Position numbers and translations under genes: made by a program | Notes under the pieces: model-generated | Seen by the model: only the letters and a program-made list of their open reading frames with translations | Told to the model about the DNA's origin: nothing | Databases searched by the model: none | Origin: Serinus canaria | Taxonomy: Eukaryota; Chordata; Aves; Passeriformes; Fringillidae | Direction of reading: 5' to 3' | DNA length: 64,000 nt | Assembly (NCBI RefSeq): GCF_022539315.1 | Contig: NC_066316.1 | Location: 103,720,179-103,784,178 of the forward strand | Shown here: positions 25,440-38,427 of the stretch, piece by piece | Layout of the letters: each line of letters starts with the position of its first letter | How positions within the stretch are numbered: position 1 is the stretch's first letter

Positions 25440-25765
25440 CCCTGTCTCACTGCGGGCACTGCCGGTCCGAGAGCACATGTGCCTTTCTGCAGATGAGATT
25501 GGTGACTGCAGATGGGTGAATTTCTGCAAATTTAGGGCATTGACAGGTCTGGTCTGTTATTTATGCAGAGTGATCGAACACAGACATTAATTTCTGCGAG
25601 GCAAGACTTTTAATGCTCCCTACGGATCACGCAGTGGATACTGGATTGCTGTTCTTCTGGTCATAGATAAATCGTCTACGAGAATCCAGGATGATCCGAG
25701 ACTCCATTATTAGGATAGTTTCCACATTCTCAGCCCTGGTACTTAAACACAGTAAATTAAGAAAT
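25440..25765 (-). promoter_or_regulatory. CpG-retaining island around a candidate terminal exon
   Basis: About eleven CpGs occur between 25452 and 25702 (for example TGCGGGC, GCCGGTCCGAG, TGCGAGG, TACGGATCACGC, ATCGTCTACGAG, ATCCGAG), whereas most 300-bp stretches of this window have none to two. CpG retention in a depleted genome suggests constraint or lack of germline methylation. It is not dense or GC-rich enough to call a CpG-island promoter. Confidence 0.45.
25627..25735 (-). CDS. Candidate 3'-terminal coding exon, unidentified gene
   Basis: On the minus strand an acceptor (TTTACTGTGTTTAAGTACCAG, with T-rich sequence further upstream) ends at 25736. The next 109 nt are open for 35 codons after one split-codon base and close with TGA at 25629-25627. 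The product contains MESRIILDSRRRFIYDQ and ends NSNPVSTA: charged, no membrane segment. Three of its codons are CpG-containing Arg (CGG, CGT, CGA) and the last sense codon is GCG, so the retained CpGs fall in coding positions. The exon needs an incoming phase of two bases, which the open segment at 26390-26498 would supply. I do not recognise the protein. A conserved noncoding element with a chance open frame is the main alternative. Confidence 0.35.
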
Positions 25766-25811
25766 GAAAGATGATTTGTTTTTCACGTGGTTGAACTATT
25801 CTAAGATTTCT

Positions 25812-25838
25812 GGGGGGGGGGGGGGGGGTGGGGGGTGG
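25812..25838. repeat. Poly-G tract
   Basis: Seventeen G, then T, six G, T and GG. This is the longest pure G run in the window. On the minus strand it is a poly-C tract inside the putative intron between the two candidate exons. Confidence 0.95.
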
Positions 25839-26389
25839 AACCATCAAAAGTCATCCTGATGGGTCCAGAGTTATAAATAGCAACACTGCATGTACTGGGG
25901 AAAATGCTGCATTCCTCTGGGTTCTTGTAAGAAAAAGGATTAAGAGAATGTGAAACTCGTAAAATTTATGGTGGCCCTTGGCCGGATGTGATGTGTCAGT
26001 GCATGCAAGGCACATACCAAGCGTGAAGTCAAGCAGTCACTGAGGATTTATATCTGCTGCAACCCTGTCCCAATAGCACCATATGTTTATATGGACTGTA
26101 CATTTATTACTGGAAATTGAAGGACTGCCTCATCACTTCTCACTGGAATCTCACGGATTTGTTTTCTGAAGGACACTGAGAGCAATCCACGCTCCCACTT
26201 ATATCCTGGGACTATTTTAGTTTAAAGTAACATCTAAAATATGTGTCCCTTCTTCTCAGCAAAGAACAGGATTCCTGAAATTAGAGAATTGGAGCAGGCA
26301 GCAGCCAGCCACCTCATTTCCATGCTGCTTGTTGTGAAACCTTGTTTTCATATGTAGGATTTTATAAAAAATTTACATTTTCCTTGTAC

Positions 26390-26498
26390 TGTACACAAAT
26401 CCCATCATTCGAGCCGGGTGTGAAACAACTCCCCCGACTGAAAAGCTGCCAAAACTCCAGGAGCATCCCCGGTCTGCACCAGGAATAGTCCTGGAAAT
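26390..26498 (-). CDS. Candidate internal coding exon, unidentified gene
   Basis: On the minus strand a strong acceptor (CTCACTTCTTCTGCTTTGACAG) ends at 26499. The 109-nt segment that follows carries four CpGs and is open in the frame giving FQDYSWCRPG...GSNDGICV. It ends with two bases of a codon before a GTACAA donor at 26389-26384. Joining to 25735 restores a glutamine codon and keeps the frame to the stop. The donor is weak, and the other two frames are also mostly open, so the frame choice rests on the phase match alone. No family is recognised. Confidence 0.2.
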
Positions 26499-28259
26499 CT
26501 GTCAAAGCAGAAGAAGTGAGAGATGGGGGCTGGGGTATGTGTGCTTCCCCAGCAGCCAGGGAGCCCAGGCTGAAGCTTGGCCCCAGTGCCCTGGTTTGCC
26601 CCATGGGTGGCAGGGACAGAGTGATGGGGCAGAGCTGCTGCTGACAGAGCTCACACATGGGTGGTGGAATGGTGACAGAGTGCTGCTGGTGAGAGGGACA
26701 AACATGGGACAGGGAATGGGCGAAGAGAAAGTCCTGATGTGCTGTGGGACATGATGGGCAGGGCGGCTCAATGAGAGCGTCCAGGAGGCACTGCCCAGCT
26801 CAGAGCCCTCCCTGAGCAGGCAGGCAGCTGAACACAGATGCTGCTGTTTGGGCTACCTGTCCTGTGCAGCTGGAGGGATGAGAGCCATAATATGCCAGAG
26901 GAAACCAAGTTGTTTTCCCAGGGACTCATTCCTGGAGCTGGTGGTGGGTGGGGATGGCCCCAGGATGGGGCCCCCCCAAGCAGGGAATGGAAGGGTCCCT
27001 CTCACCCTCTGCTGAGACTGAACTTGTGCCAGCAGCAGGAAATGATATCTTAAACAAGCACAGCCATGGGTACTTGTGGTAGCTAAAACAATATTCCATA
27101 CTCCATGGAGATGGGATTGTTGTGGTTAACCAAAGTGTAACTCACCCTATTAAGCAGTTCCTGCTCACAGTGAGGGTTACTTTACACTTAATGTCATTTT
27201 ACTTACCTACAGTCTAAGGTGTTGCTTTTTTCTAGTCTAACTCAGGCCTATGTGAATTTGTCACTCCTACCCTGCAGAGCTGCTGTTAGGTTGCAGTTGT
27301 CCCAAGGATACACACACATACACTTTTAGGGTATATCCTCACTGGGAAATTTAAACAGCCAGGAGGTGTTCCCCAGCCTTAGGCAGGTTTTCTGCCCATT
27401 AATGGCATCTCCAGTCAGGCTGCCCACATTCAAACAGCCAGTTGGGAAGAGCTTCTGGTCCCTGTTAAATCCTAAACTGTTCCCAGGGATTGCAAGGGCC
27501 GTGCTGGGGGCCCAGCCCTGAGCTATGTCAGTGCTGCCAATTTAGCAGCACCTGTGATCAAGTTTCAGGGCTCAAACCTGCACACCTGGACCTTCAGGAT
27601 GAGTTTGCTACCATGGATGTAACCTCTGCTTTCTTCATGGGGAAGGAGAATAAACAGGAAAAACCTCTCACTTATTTACATAAACTAATTTGCTGCTTTC
27701 CCAAAATGCTGCCTACTAACACATTACCTTGCCTGGAATCTGTTTAGCTTTTGATTTCACAAGGGATAAGAGGCTCTGCACATCACCACTGCTGTGAAAG
27801 GACATGCAAAAGGCAGCAGAAGCAATGGGCATCACCCCATAGCTCAGACCTGGGCTTTCAAGGAGGGCAGCACTACCTGCAGCATGGTCTGGGCCAAAAC
27901 CAATGTGCCCTCAGTTAAATGGTGTGCAAAATCCAGCTGAAATAGAGACAGGGACAGCCAGCTTTGAACTACCTGGTGTAAGTCACGTGTTTAAAAGTTA
28001 CCTGTCTGAGCCCAGAAACAACAGTGTCACTAAGGCTGAGGAGGTCTTGCCTCTTGTTGGGTCTGGCCATCAGAAACACATCTGAAATCACACATGAGAT
28101 GTTTGGAAGAAGCAGGGATGGAAGCAGGGCCCACCCCAACCTTGTGCAAATAAATCCAGTCTCTGTCTCACCCTACTAAGTTTGATTTTGTGCTGCAAAG
28201 ACCCCAAACACCTCCTGGTACAAAATGAAAAGGAACAGAGAGTGATGTTTATTCTCCAG
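26499..28259. other. No gene seen
   Basis: Unique sequence with short frames only. A C-run of seven lies near 26971 and a short ACACACATACAC patch near 27310. No element is identified. Confidence 0.5.
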
Positions 28260-28410
28260 ACTGGCAGCGTTTCCAGCCTTGGACCAGGCTTCTAAGCTAA
28301 AAATTGCCGAACGAGCTGAATACCTCCTTCTGTTCCTGGATTAACGTGTTTGGCTTCTGCTGATTTATGGGAGCTGTCACTTCATGACCTCAACACGTGC
28401 TCTGAAAAAA
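28260..28410. promoter_or_regulatory. Small CpG-retaining segment
   Basis: Five CpGs in about 130 bp (CAGCGTT, GCCGAACGAG, TTAACGTG, ACACGTGC). Short open frames occur on both strands: a plus-strand frame after TTATTCTCCAG ends at a TAA near 28342. None is long enough to call. Two CACGTG/AACGTG-type E-box words lie at the right side. Confidence 0.25.
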
Positions 28411-28556
28411 GTGAGTTTGTGCTAGAAACCAGGAGCTACCCACTGGAAAACAAAGCAAAGAGAGATGGATCTGGTCTGTAAGTGAGTACTGTGACTGGGG
28501 CTCAGGTGTCCTGTGCTGTCACCATCACAGGACATCTGTGGCTGCTCAGCTGGGAG

Positions 28557-28559
<3 letters not shown>

Positions 28560-28592
<33 letters not shown>
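28560..28592. repeat. (GA)16 dinucleotide microsatellite
   Basis: An uninterrupted GA run of about 33 bases, likely polymorphic. The serine-leucine frame on the minus strand is a product of this run. Confidence 0.95.
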
Positions 28593-28594
<2 letters not shown>

Positions 28595-28596
<2 letters not shown>

Positions 28597-30647
28597 CCTT
28601 GCCATTCCCTTCCTGAGGTGCTCAGTGCCTTCATCCCCCCATAACCCCACTGGCTGCACATCCTCAGCTGTTCCCAGCATCCCTGGGGCTTTCCTGGAGT
28701 GTCTGATCAAGGGGCCAGAAGAATGCCACTTGATTGGAGCATGATCTGGTCACAGACACTCTGATGTATTTTCCATATTTGAATGGAAAAAGCTGCAGCT
28801 CTGCCCCAGTGTAAAGGTAAAAGACTGACCTGGTGTGTCTGCAGAAGGAGAGTCCTCACGGGCTTTCAGCAATGGAAAAAAGCAGAAAGACAGACCAGTG
28901 ATAACAGAGGAACAGCTTTCTATACACACTGAGCTGGCAAGGACACAAAGGACACACACAGAGGATTCAAGTTTTTTCCTAATTCCATCTGACATTTAGC
29001 AATCGTAACTTTTCATTTGAGTAATAAATGGATTTGTCCTTTCCAGCAAAACTGCTGTGGACATATTATTCCCTTTATGGTGTGTTGTGCTGAATTCCAG
29101 ATGTTGCTGTTTATTCAAGTCAAAGTTCAACCAAAGAAGAGTCAAAAACAAAAAAAGAAGTTTTGCTCAAAATGAAAAAGAAAATAAAAGATTTTGAAAG
29201 CAGTTAGTTTCTGCAGGTATTACTGTTATATGAAACTTTACACTGAACTGAATTACAGCAATGCAGTGCATCATTCCAGGGGAGTGAAAATGACTGTCAG
29301 TGCTTGCTTCTCCCATTAACCTTTTATAATGTGAGCTTGTAAAATAATATGTGGTCTGGAAGATGAGGGAAAAAGAGTACTCATTGAGCCAGCCTCCACA
29401 GGAGAAATTGTCATCTTTCCTGATGTAATGATGAAGGAAAAAACCCTTTGCTTATCCAGTCTACCCCTATATCAAGTGCCTCTCTCTGCAGGCAGAGATG
29501 GAGTAACCAGAGGAAACACATGATTAAAGATGGGGCTTGTTCAGGTTGTGCCCAATTGTTTCTTTCTCAGGTGAGATCCATGTGCTCAGGGCTGAACAAA
29601 GCAAAACCTGATCCTCACTAGAAAACTGAAAAGCACCTCAAGTCCTTGCTCAGAGATGAGAATATGAAGCATTCTTCAGATGCTTTCTCAATAATTGAAA
29701 TGTAATTCCTTGCATTTTAACTAGCTTTTAGTCTTGGGAACCAGTCCCTCTGGAACCAGCCCAGGTGGCTGCAGAGCAGCCTTGGGGTAGCTCTGAATAG
29801 CAAACCTCTGACTACACTTGTGTCTTGGTTCTGGAGTGAGAAGATGACATAAAGCTGAATTTTTTCTCTCTGCATAACTAAGCTAAGGCTGTGAATTTGC
29901 CTCCAGTTTTGGTAGATTTCCTCCACATTGCAAAGGAAAATAAGCAGAGCAAAAACAAGAGATTCGTTTTAATCACATGGAAGATGTTCAAAAGAGTGGC
30001 TTGCTACCTGCTGTTGTTAGCTGAAGGCTGCTGAGATATTTAGCAGCCTATTTGAACTAATTGCATTCCCTGGGACTTCATTTTTAGATCCTAAATCAGC
30101 CTTTCATCCCTGTCAAGTGGGATGAAATCACCCCTGGAGGGTAACCCACTCCTGCCTGTGGAGGTTTTGATGTATGCCTGCCCATCCATCACTGGGCTGC
30201 TGTGATGAGGGACACAGGTGGACAGACAGTGTTCCCTGTGGCACATGGAGAGGTGATGGAGAGGTTTCCTGAAGCCATTGGGAGCTGGGAGCCCCCTCCA
30301 AGAGGCCAAGAGGATGATACCTCCCCAGTCCAATAGAGGTGGAAAAATAAATGTGTGTGGCATCAGGAGTGAGGAGACCTCACACTGGGCTGGAAATGAA
30401 CAGCAGTGCAAAATCAGCACAAAGCACAAACAATGGGGAGCTTTTCCCTGGCCAGTTTTAATGTTTGGCCAGTTCCTGAGCAGCCTTTCCCTTCAGCAAC
30501 CCTTGGAGCAGTCCAAGAGCTTGTCAGGTTCTTGTGAGCTGCTCTTGCCCTGTGCAGACACGAGGGATTAGTCACAACTGGGGGAGGCGTGCTGGCCTGG
30601 CCTGTGCCCTCCAGCAGCTCACAGCTCTCCCTCCATCCTGCAGCAAC
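28595..30647. other. No gene seen
   Basis: AT-moderate unique sequence with an A-rich patch at 29139-29190. The open frames have no recognisable content. Confidence 0.5.
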
Positions 30648-30900
30648 CATGGAACCATTCAGGCTGGGAAAGACCTCTGAGAGCACCAAACCCAACCATT
30701 AACCAGGCACTGACAAGTGCCCCACTAAACCATGTCCCTTAATGCCACATCCACACAGTTTTTAAATACCTCCACCACAGCCTGTTCCAGGGCTTGACTA
30801 CCCTTTCCATGGTGACATTTTTCCTAATAACAGATCTAAGCCTCCCCTGGTGCATCTTGAGGCCCCTGCAACCCATCTTGTGACAGATTTGAGATGTCCT
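30648..30900 (-). mobile_element. CR1 LINE fragment, minus strand
   Basis: The plus strand reads GGAACCATTCAGGCTGGGAAAGACCTCTGAGAG, then CCCACTAAACCATGTCCCTTAATGCCAC, then CAGCCTGTTCCAGGGCTTGAC and TTTTTCCTAATAACAGATCTAAGCCTCCCC. All are reverse-complement CR1 blocks in the expected order. The left end shows only the last body bases; the octamer tail is lost. Confidence 0.92.
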
Positions 30901-33900
30901 CAGTGTGGGTTCCTGAGTGCTGGCAGGAGACTGCCACACAGACAGACATGCTGGTGATGACAAGTGAAGGGCTCCTTGTCCTCTGGTTCTGTGCCTTCAT
31001 TCCAGGTGAGACATGACAGGGAGCCCAGGAGGACCTGTCAGTGCTGGGAGTGGTCACCTTGAGGCAGCAGAGCTGAAGTGCAAACTGAAGACTAAAATGT
31101 GAAATGCTTGTGCTCAGACAGATTTTTTTGAGTACCTTTGCCCCTGCTCACAGAGAATTTTGACCTTATTTCCCTCAGGAGCACTTTCTCCCCATTCAGA
31201 AGGAGCAGAGGCACTAATGGGTGGCTGCCCTTATGAACCTTTGTGGCTTCCTGCCACAAAAGCTACCAGAAGTCATTTGGCAACTCCCAAGGGCTTCTGT
31301 TTCCCTTAGGTTTGGTTTCTCCTTAATTAAAAACTCACTAGGTATCAAATGGATTTTTGTTTTCATTTGATTTGGCTGCCTTTGAGAGGGGGGAATGGGA
31401 AACAACCTTTCCTCTACTTCCTAGCAGGAATATTTGCCTATGGACAGAGTTTAATCTGATTTTCAAGCAAACAGATCAATATTTGCTTTTCACCACATCG
31501 AAACTTGCTGTTAGCATTCCTGGTACAGAAATTAATACATGTTGATGTTAGTTAGGGGGCATTGACTTGTCTGGTGTATGTAGGTATAGTCTGCTGCAAT
31601 TCAGCAGAACCAGTTGCCCTCATATATTTCACAGTTGTATCAAGCTTGGTTTCCTAAATGAAGTTGCAATCAAGATGGGAACAAAGTGATGAATGGAAAA
31701 TTAACTGCATGAGATCAAATAGGAATCAGCATGGGCAGCTTGGGGTGGAGGAGAGCCTCATTTTAAGGAGGGGAATGCTGTTGCAGGCTGGGTTACTGCT
31801 ATCCCCCGCCTGACTGCCTAAACCTGCATATCTCAAGTTTCCCAGGTCACAAGGTTGTTCATATTTGCTTCCATTACAGCCTCTGTTAGGGCACTGATGC
31901 ATCACTCCTTTGGTGTTTGCCATGAGGAAATACATAGCATTAGTCTGCCTGCAGTCTGCACAGACTAAGTAAGCAGGAAGTGATAATGCTATTGTTATTT
32001 ATGAGCTGGGATTGTTCAGGGAAGGAGATTAAGGAACATGCCTGTGGCAGTCTGTGGCAGATAGAACAGACTCATCTCCCAAGATCCCTGCTAGTGTCCT
32101 TCTTGTACAACCACCTCTCCCAGGACAGCACCCATGTCTCATTGGGACAAATGAGATTTGAGCTGTGCCAACTATCCCTGTAGAATGACCTTTCCAAAAC
32201 ATGGATGGATTTTACAAATAGATAGATAGATAGGTGCTTTTCTTTACAAATTAGTAATAGGAAGCCACTAGACCTACTGCAGGTATCTTTGGCCTAGCAC
32301 CAGGATCCCCAATGATGCTTTGAAGGCAGATGCTACTGAATGTAGCCATGGGCAAGACTTTCTTCCCTGGGCTTGTAAACAGCCCCACGTGTAAGCCAGT
32401 GCCTGGTGAGGAGTGGTAGCTTGCTGAGATGTGGGTTCAATCACCAAAGAGAGCACTCAGGACCTGGAACACGTGCACTGCACTGTGGTATGATCTAAGA
32501 AGCTATTTAAGGTCTCAGCTGGAAAACAAACACGGAAAAGATAACCATGGATTACAAGGCTGTTTGAGATCTACGTAGATACACTGTTTTGACAGCAGAA
32601 ATCATAAACAGCTCATTTTTGTTGACCTGTGCCCTACAATCTGTTTGAAAGCAATTCCTGCTTTTTATCTGAGAAACCCATGGTGGAAAACATTGCTTGC
32701 ATGGAAAATATTGTCTGGGTCATCTCTTGCCCAATGGTTTGTTTCGAAATTCTGATTAACCAAGCTAGGGCTCACTCTTCCTTGGCAGTACCTGAGTGTG
32801 AGTCCCCAAGGCACGGAGGCTGACTGAAGGGTCTGTGCTGATGAGTCACAGCCAACATGTCTGTGATGGATTGATAAAAGGAGGATGACACTTCAGACAA
32901 AACAAACCATGAGAGACCCACACATCTCAGCCTGTTCCACAATACTTTCACCAGTGGTGGAGGAGGAAAGTGGAAAAGGGAGATGTGGTAAGGAGAAAGG
33001 CAATAGGAGGAAAATCAGGGCATGGATCAGGCAGGACACATTAGAAAACATTTCAAAAACAGAGAAAAGTGTCTCCCACACAGAAGTCTGCTCTGCTTTG
33101 TCCTACTTACTTAACAGAAGTGCTGCAAGCTTCCCACACCTCTCTTTTTGTTACTGGTGGCAGCATGAGAGAACCAGGCTGTTTAAGCACGTTTCTCTTC
33201 CTCACTATTAGACTTGACCTGCTGCTTGCTCTTTCCTTTTTAGGAGAGTGGAGGTGGAGGGAGGGGGTTGGGGTTCAGAGCATCCTTCCTGGAGCTGAGG
33301 TAAGGCCAGCAAGACGGTAAACTTGGAGATTTGGGTAGGTTTGACCAAACAGCTGTTGCTGTGTTACTGCCAGTGGCTACGAGCAAGGCAGAAACCATAA
33401 GAGGAGGAAAGTAAGTTCCTCAGTCTGCTAGAAGCAGTTTAGTCTGGTTTCACTGTCCTCTGAAATGTGCAGGCAGGGGTCAATGGTACCTGTGTGGGAG
33501 CAAGAGCATTGCTGCACCTGTGACAGGTAGAGGATTTTTGCTCAATTAGTCTAAAGAGATTAGACCTCTCTTCACAAACCTGGCTGGAAAAGGAGAATAG
33601 CAAGAATAGCAGCTCATTTTACACACTCTAAGTGTGTTTCTCTGGGACTGAGGTCCAGCAGGCTCTAAGAAACTCCCACCCAGTGAGAGAGCTGTTGCTA
33701 GAGCTGTGTTGACACAATCATGGGTCTGCCCAGTTAGCTCTGAGAAACCTTCTTGTGCAACAATCATTGCAGACCATTTGCTGGTGTGGATCAGTGCCTG
33801 CTTTTTGCACACGTGTTTGTGCTTTGACCTTTCCCCAGCAGCATTGCTGCCAGGGCCAAAACTGGGCTTTCATTGTTGCAGTGATAGGAGTCATTAAACC

Positions 33901-36900
33901 TGCACAGGATGCAAAGTTGAAGCCAGGCCAGTCTGTTTCTCTCCAGAAACTGGTTTTCATCTGCATGTCATTATGCTAGAAATCTGCATTTATGGAAGAT
34001 ATTCTTACTACAAGAGCAATTGAGACCTCTTGTCTGGCTGTGTTATGCCCACCCACTGCTGGCCAGACAAATTGCTCCCAGGACATGACAGCCATGGATG
34101 CCAATTCCAATCTGCTTCTGTCATTTCTAAAGCACTGTTGTTGATCATCTCTGACATAAGTCAGTTGTCACCAGCACCTCCCCAGGTTCATGCTATAACT
34201 GCTCCCTGTGCAGGTTCCCAAGGCCTGATCCTCTCTCCAGCCAGGTGTGCTCTTCCCTCCATCATGCAGAGTGGGACACCATGAGGCCACCTCAAGCAGG
34301 GTAGACACAGAGAACCTACCTGGTGGGAATAGTTCATATTTCATACCCTGTGCAGCAGTTGCTTGTGAGTGTTTGATGGTCTGAGGACAAAAACTATTCT
34401 GGCAACAGAGCTAATATTCTATTGATATGGAAGCCTCCAGGCTTGTGCCCTGGTCCTATATATTCCCTAAATCAGAAATGACCTAGCTTCAGTAAGTTAT
34501 GTAGGGAAAATATCAGTCTAATGCACTCTAGAAGAGAGACCCTCACTCTGGGAGTGTAGCAGATCCTACCCAAGGCTTGACAAAACCCCTGGGGGCTCTT
34601 GGTGCTGCAGGGAACACAACAGTTCTGTGCCCACACCACTGGTGTTCACACCCATGGGGCAGCATTTGAGCTGCTACCTCTATGGCCTTTTGCTGCCAGA
34701 CACAACTCAAAATTAAGCAATCACATTTTAAACTCAGTATCTTCTACTCTCATGGGTTCTTACAGAGCAGGATCTGGGCAGGAAACATCTGCTTCAGTGA
34801 CTGCAGCAGCCAGAGCCTCAAGTGGGCTCTGGCAAAATGGGGAGTAAACAAAGCTCGTGCATAACAAAGTGGTGTCCTGCAGCAAATTCTTCCTATCAGA
34901 AAGAAAACTGAATCTCACCCTTGTTTCCCTGAATCCTGTCTGTTTCCCGGTTAAGCCCCAACAATTTCAGGCATCCCAGGCATGCAAGGAAACACTGTTG
35001 ATGTCAGACAGGCTGGAGGCTGGCGGGAAGAGGGGATGGAGCTCAGGAAGTCTGGGCCCCTGGCAATGAAACCAATACTGTGTGGAGAGCATATTCTGGG
35101 TCATAAAAGGGTTTCCCCAGTGTTCAATCTGTCTGAGGCAATTTTCTATTTAAACTCCCCAGCTGTAGCCTGAGGAAGGGGCAGCAGAGCACAAAGTGAA
35201 TCACCCATCCTGTCCCAGAGAATCCTGAGGTGGGAGATTTCCTGCCTTTGGAAAGAAAACAAGATACACAGTCACTGCTGGTGCCAGAGAGGAATCCAAC
35301 ACCATCTAACTGGAACCTCAGTGAGGCCATCCATGGGCCCAGACATTTATTCCATCTGGCACTGATGGCCCATGCTCAGGAAAACGTGAGCTGGGGGCTC
35401 TCTCACTGGTAGGTATGCTGTGCTGGAGGAGGCCAGCAGAACAGGGCAGGCTGTCCCAGCCCAAAGCCCAGCTGAGCCAGGTTGTGCCAGTGCAGGAGCT
35501 GTTCACAGTCACCAACACCATGCTCTTCCTGGCCACTGGAAGCAAGGGGAGCCTCCCTTCCCAGCTCCATTCCTCATGGAGACACACTGTTGTCAAGGCA
35601 ATCAAGTCCACACTGGTTCATGAGCTGCGTAGTCTGGTACTCCCTGCTCACCTCACTGAAGGACTCCTACAGAAAATTATTCATCAGAGAAAGGTTCAAG
35701 TTACAAAACACCATTATTCACTGAATCAGCACTGAATCATGTCCATACTCAGCACGTCAGGCAGACTTTGGCCACAGGAATGCTTAAACTGCTGACCATG
35801 ATGAAGAAAGTTGTGAAGGTGATAAAATGTAGGGCAGCATTAGCTGAGCTGCACCTATTGAAACCCAGTTATCTACAGCACTCAAGTTTTAAATTTGTAC
35901 TTCAGGCTAAATTTTGTGCCATTTTGTACATTTTAAATGGGATTAAGGAAGGCACTTTGAAAATGTTTTGGGTCTATTTTCCCCCTTTTTGAGCTGCTGA
36001 GAGTTTCAATGGGAGCATCCCAGGGAACACAGAAAAGTTGTAGGTATGTGTTTGAAGAACCACTGCAGTCAGACATGCAAAATGCTGATCTGCTAAAAAT
36101 TCAGTGAACTGATTCAATCATGCTCATATCATTTTAATAGGTTACCTTTTTACAGGAAGCTTTCATATTGGATCAGACAGTTTTTATTGTGTCACTCCAG
36201 CTTCACTTCACATGGAAAAGCTGCAGGTGATGCAGGTCACCTGTCTGTCAGACAGAGTCTGCCCTACAAATACCACTTTTGGGAACTTGCTCTGTTTAAT
36301 AGTGAGTAATATTTGCAACCATTTTCTGTACCATGTTATGCTAACCAAAAAAACCATTTCCATTTATTTGACTAGCTTTGCATTAGCTCTAAATTAAGCA
36401 TCGTGTTTAAATATGCACTTTCATAATATGTCCTTATTTTATTCATTAGAGAAGTAAATTTCAGCTTGAAATATTTAGTAAACAAATAAGGGGAAGTATC
36501 TTTGTCTCCAAGGGTGCTAGAGGTGCAGCCCTCAGTCATGGTCCCTTTATGGAAAAAGTTTTTGAATGTTTGATGGGAAAGGTGGGATTTGCCCAACCAA
36601 CTCCAGATGTTCACACTGTAAATTTCTGCCTGTGAGCTAAAAGTCTAGAGTGTTTTTATAGTCAATGGAAAAATACAGGCACTTCAGGATGCATTTCCCC
36701 TAATCCTAATGTCTGCAACAGCTCTGATATCACACCCTGAAAGTGCCTGCTTCTTTCTCCTGGCTGTAAAGGGAACCCCTAAAGTGATGCAGATGTTCAG
36801 GCTATGTCTGCACAAGAAAACTAAAATGCCAGGGATCATTTCTTGGCACTGAGATGAGGGGCAAAGAATGGCACCAAATGCTCTTGCTCTCAGAAGCAGT

Positions 36901-38427
36901 GAGGTAGCCCTCAAGTGGCTGCTACTGCCCTGCCCTGTGCCCATCAGGCCTTTGGGAGAGTACTGTGTGGCCCAGCTTGAAATAATGCCAAAGACAAGCA
37001 GCTGGGATGCTGTAGAAGCACTCTGGATGGCCACAGGAGGAAGCTGCAGTAGCTGGCTCAGGAAGAGAATTTTGTGTTGTAGACATGCCAAAGAATAGAA
37101 GTGAATCCTCCCAAATGTCTTGGGGATGTTCAGGTCCTCCTCTTCTGCCTTCACTGCCTGTAATTGTGAATGATTTGGTTGCTGCTTGGAGGCTGTTGGT
37201 GTTTCTTCTGCAACAGAACTATGGTTTCTGATTAATATTTGGCTGCTCTGACCTTTCCTCTTATCCTTCCTGAAGCAGAAAGGTGTTTTTTGTCAGTGCC
37301 TCCAGCTCTTTTCATAAACTATGCAGGAAGAGAATGGCTCATTTACCTCCATAGAGATTTCTCTAAATTGATTTGCCTCTAGTGGATTTGTGCTGCTGGA
37401 AGGATTAAGGTTTTCACTTCTTATTTGGTGATTATGAAAATCACTGGGGACAGAATTGCAAGATCAAGGAATGCTAAACCCAAAGGGCTTCCTGAGTGAA
37501 CTTTTGCTGTTCCTTTGATATCAGCACATGACTCTCATCCATACCAGAGTCAGTTGCCAACTGCACCCACAAAAAGCACCAGCATCCTTTTGTAAATTCT
37601 CAGTCTGGTTGGAACACTAGTTGTAAATATAGTGGAAAAATCTAATCCTTTATTTTGTCTGCATTTCATAGTGGAAGCACACTCTTTTAGGTTTACTTTT
37701 TGCCCTGTAAAAACTGCTTGTTTGTAAATGGTTTCATTATTTTGAAACAAAATTTCTCATTTTTCATCTTCCAGTAGCCCTCTCTTGTGTCTGCAAGACA
37801 GAAATATCACTGTCACTATGATCTATTGCATTGGGTAAGAACTATGTATGCTAAATCTATCAGACTCTGACCACAGTTTTAGTGGTGCAAGTATAGCACG
37901 GCCATGATCAGAGTCTGTCTGCTGGGGAAATAACACCTGAGTTAATTTCATGCAGCTGGGACCCTTGATTCTTCACTTTTTTTTTTTGCTTTGTCTCAGC
38001 AGTTTCAGAGAGACTTCTCCATACAGCAGCATAAATGAGAAGCAAGTCTGACCCCAGACACTGAGGACAGACAGAAATGAAAAATAAAACTCAAACTCAA
38101 GGAATTGATGTTTCAGTTCAATTGCAACATAAAAAGTAGCAGAAGTGGGATGTGAGAATCTGAGGGGAATCTAGAAATCCTGGCATGTCATTACAACTGC
38201 TTCTTTTTAGTATGAAGTCTTGTTCTTTGATAATACATTACTGAGTAATTTTATCTATACGCCTTCTCTTCCATGTAAAAATACTGGGTTTTTTCAATTA
38301 AGGAAGCTTACTTTTGTTTTGAGTGGTTAGATTTTATTCCTGAAGTTTTAAAACAGAATAAAAAATATTGATAGGAAAAGTGCTCATATATATCAGAGGC
38401 AAAATTCCTAAAGACAAGGAGTTCTTG
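30901..38427. other. No gene seen; long unique stretch
   Basis: Contains a short GATA run at 32217-32233 and a T tract near 37978-37987, and no named transposon. Open frames of 60 to 156 codons are overlapped on the opposite strand and lack splice context. The left quarter is unremarkable in base composition. The AT-rich part at 35880-36480 has several TTTAAAT and ATTTAAT words. Confidence 0.5.
32217..32233. repeat. Short (GATA)4 microsatellite
   Basis: Four tandem GATA units preceded by AAATA. Confidence 0.85.
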
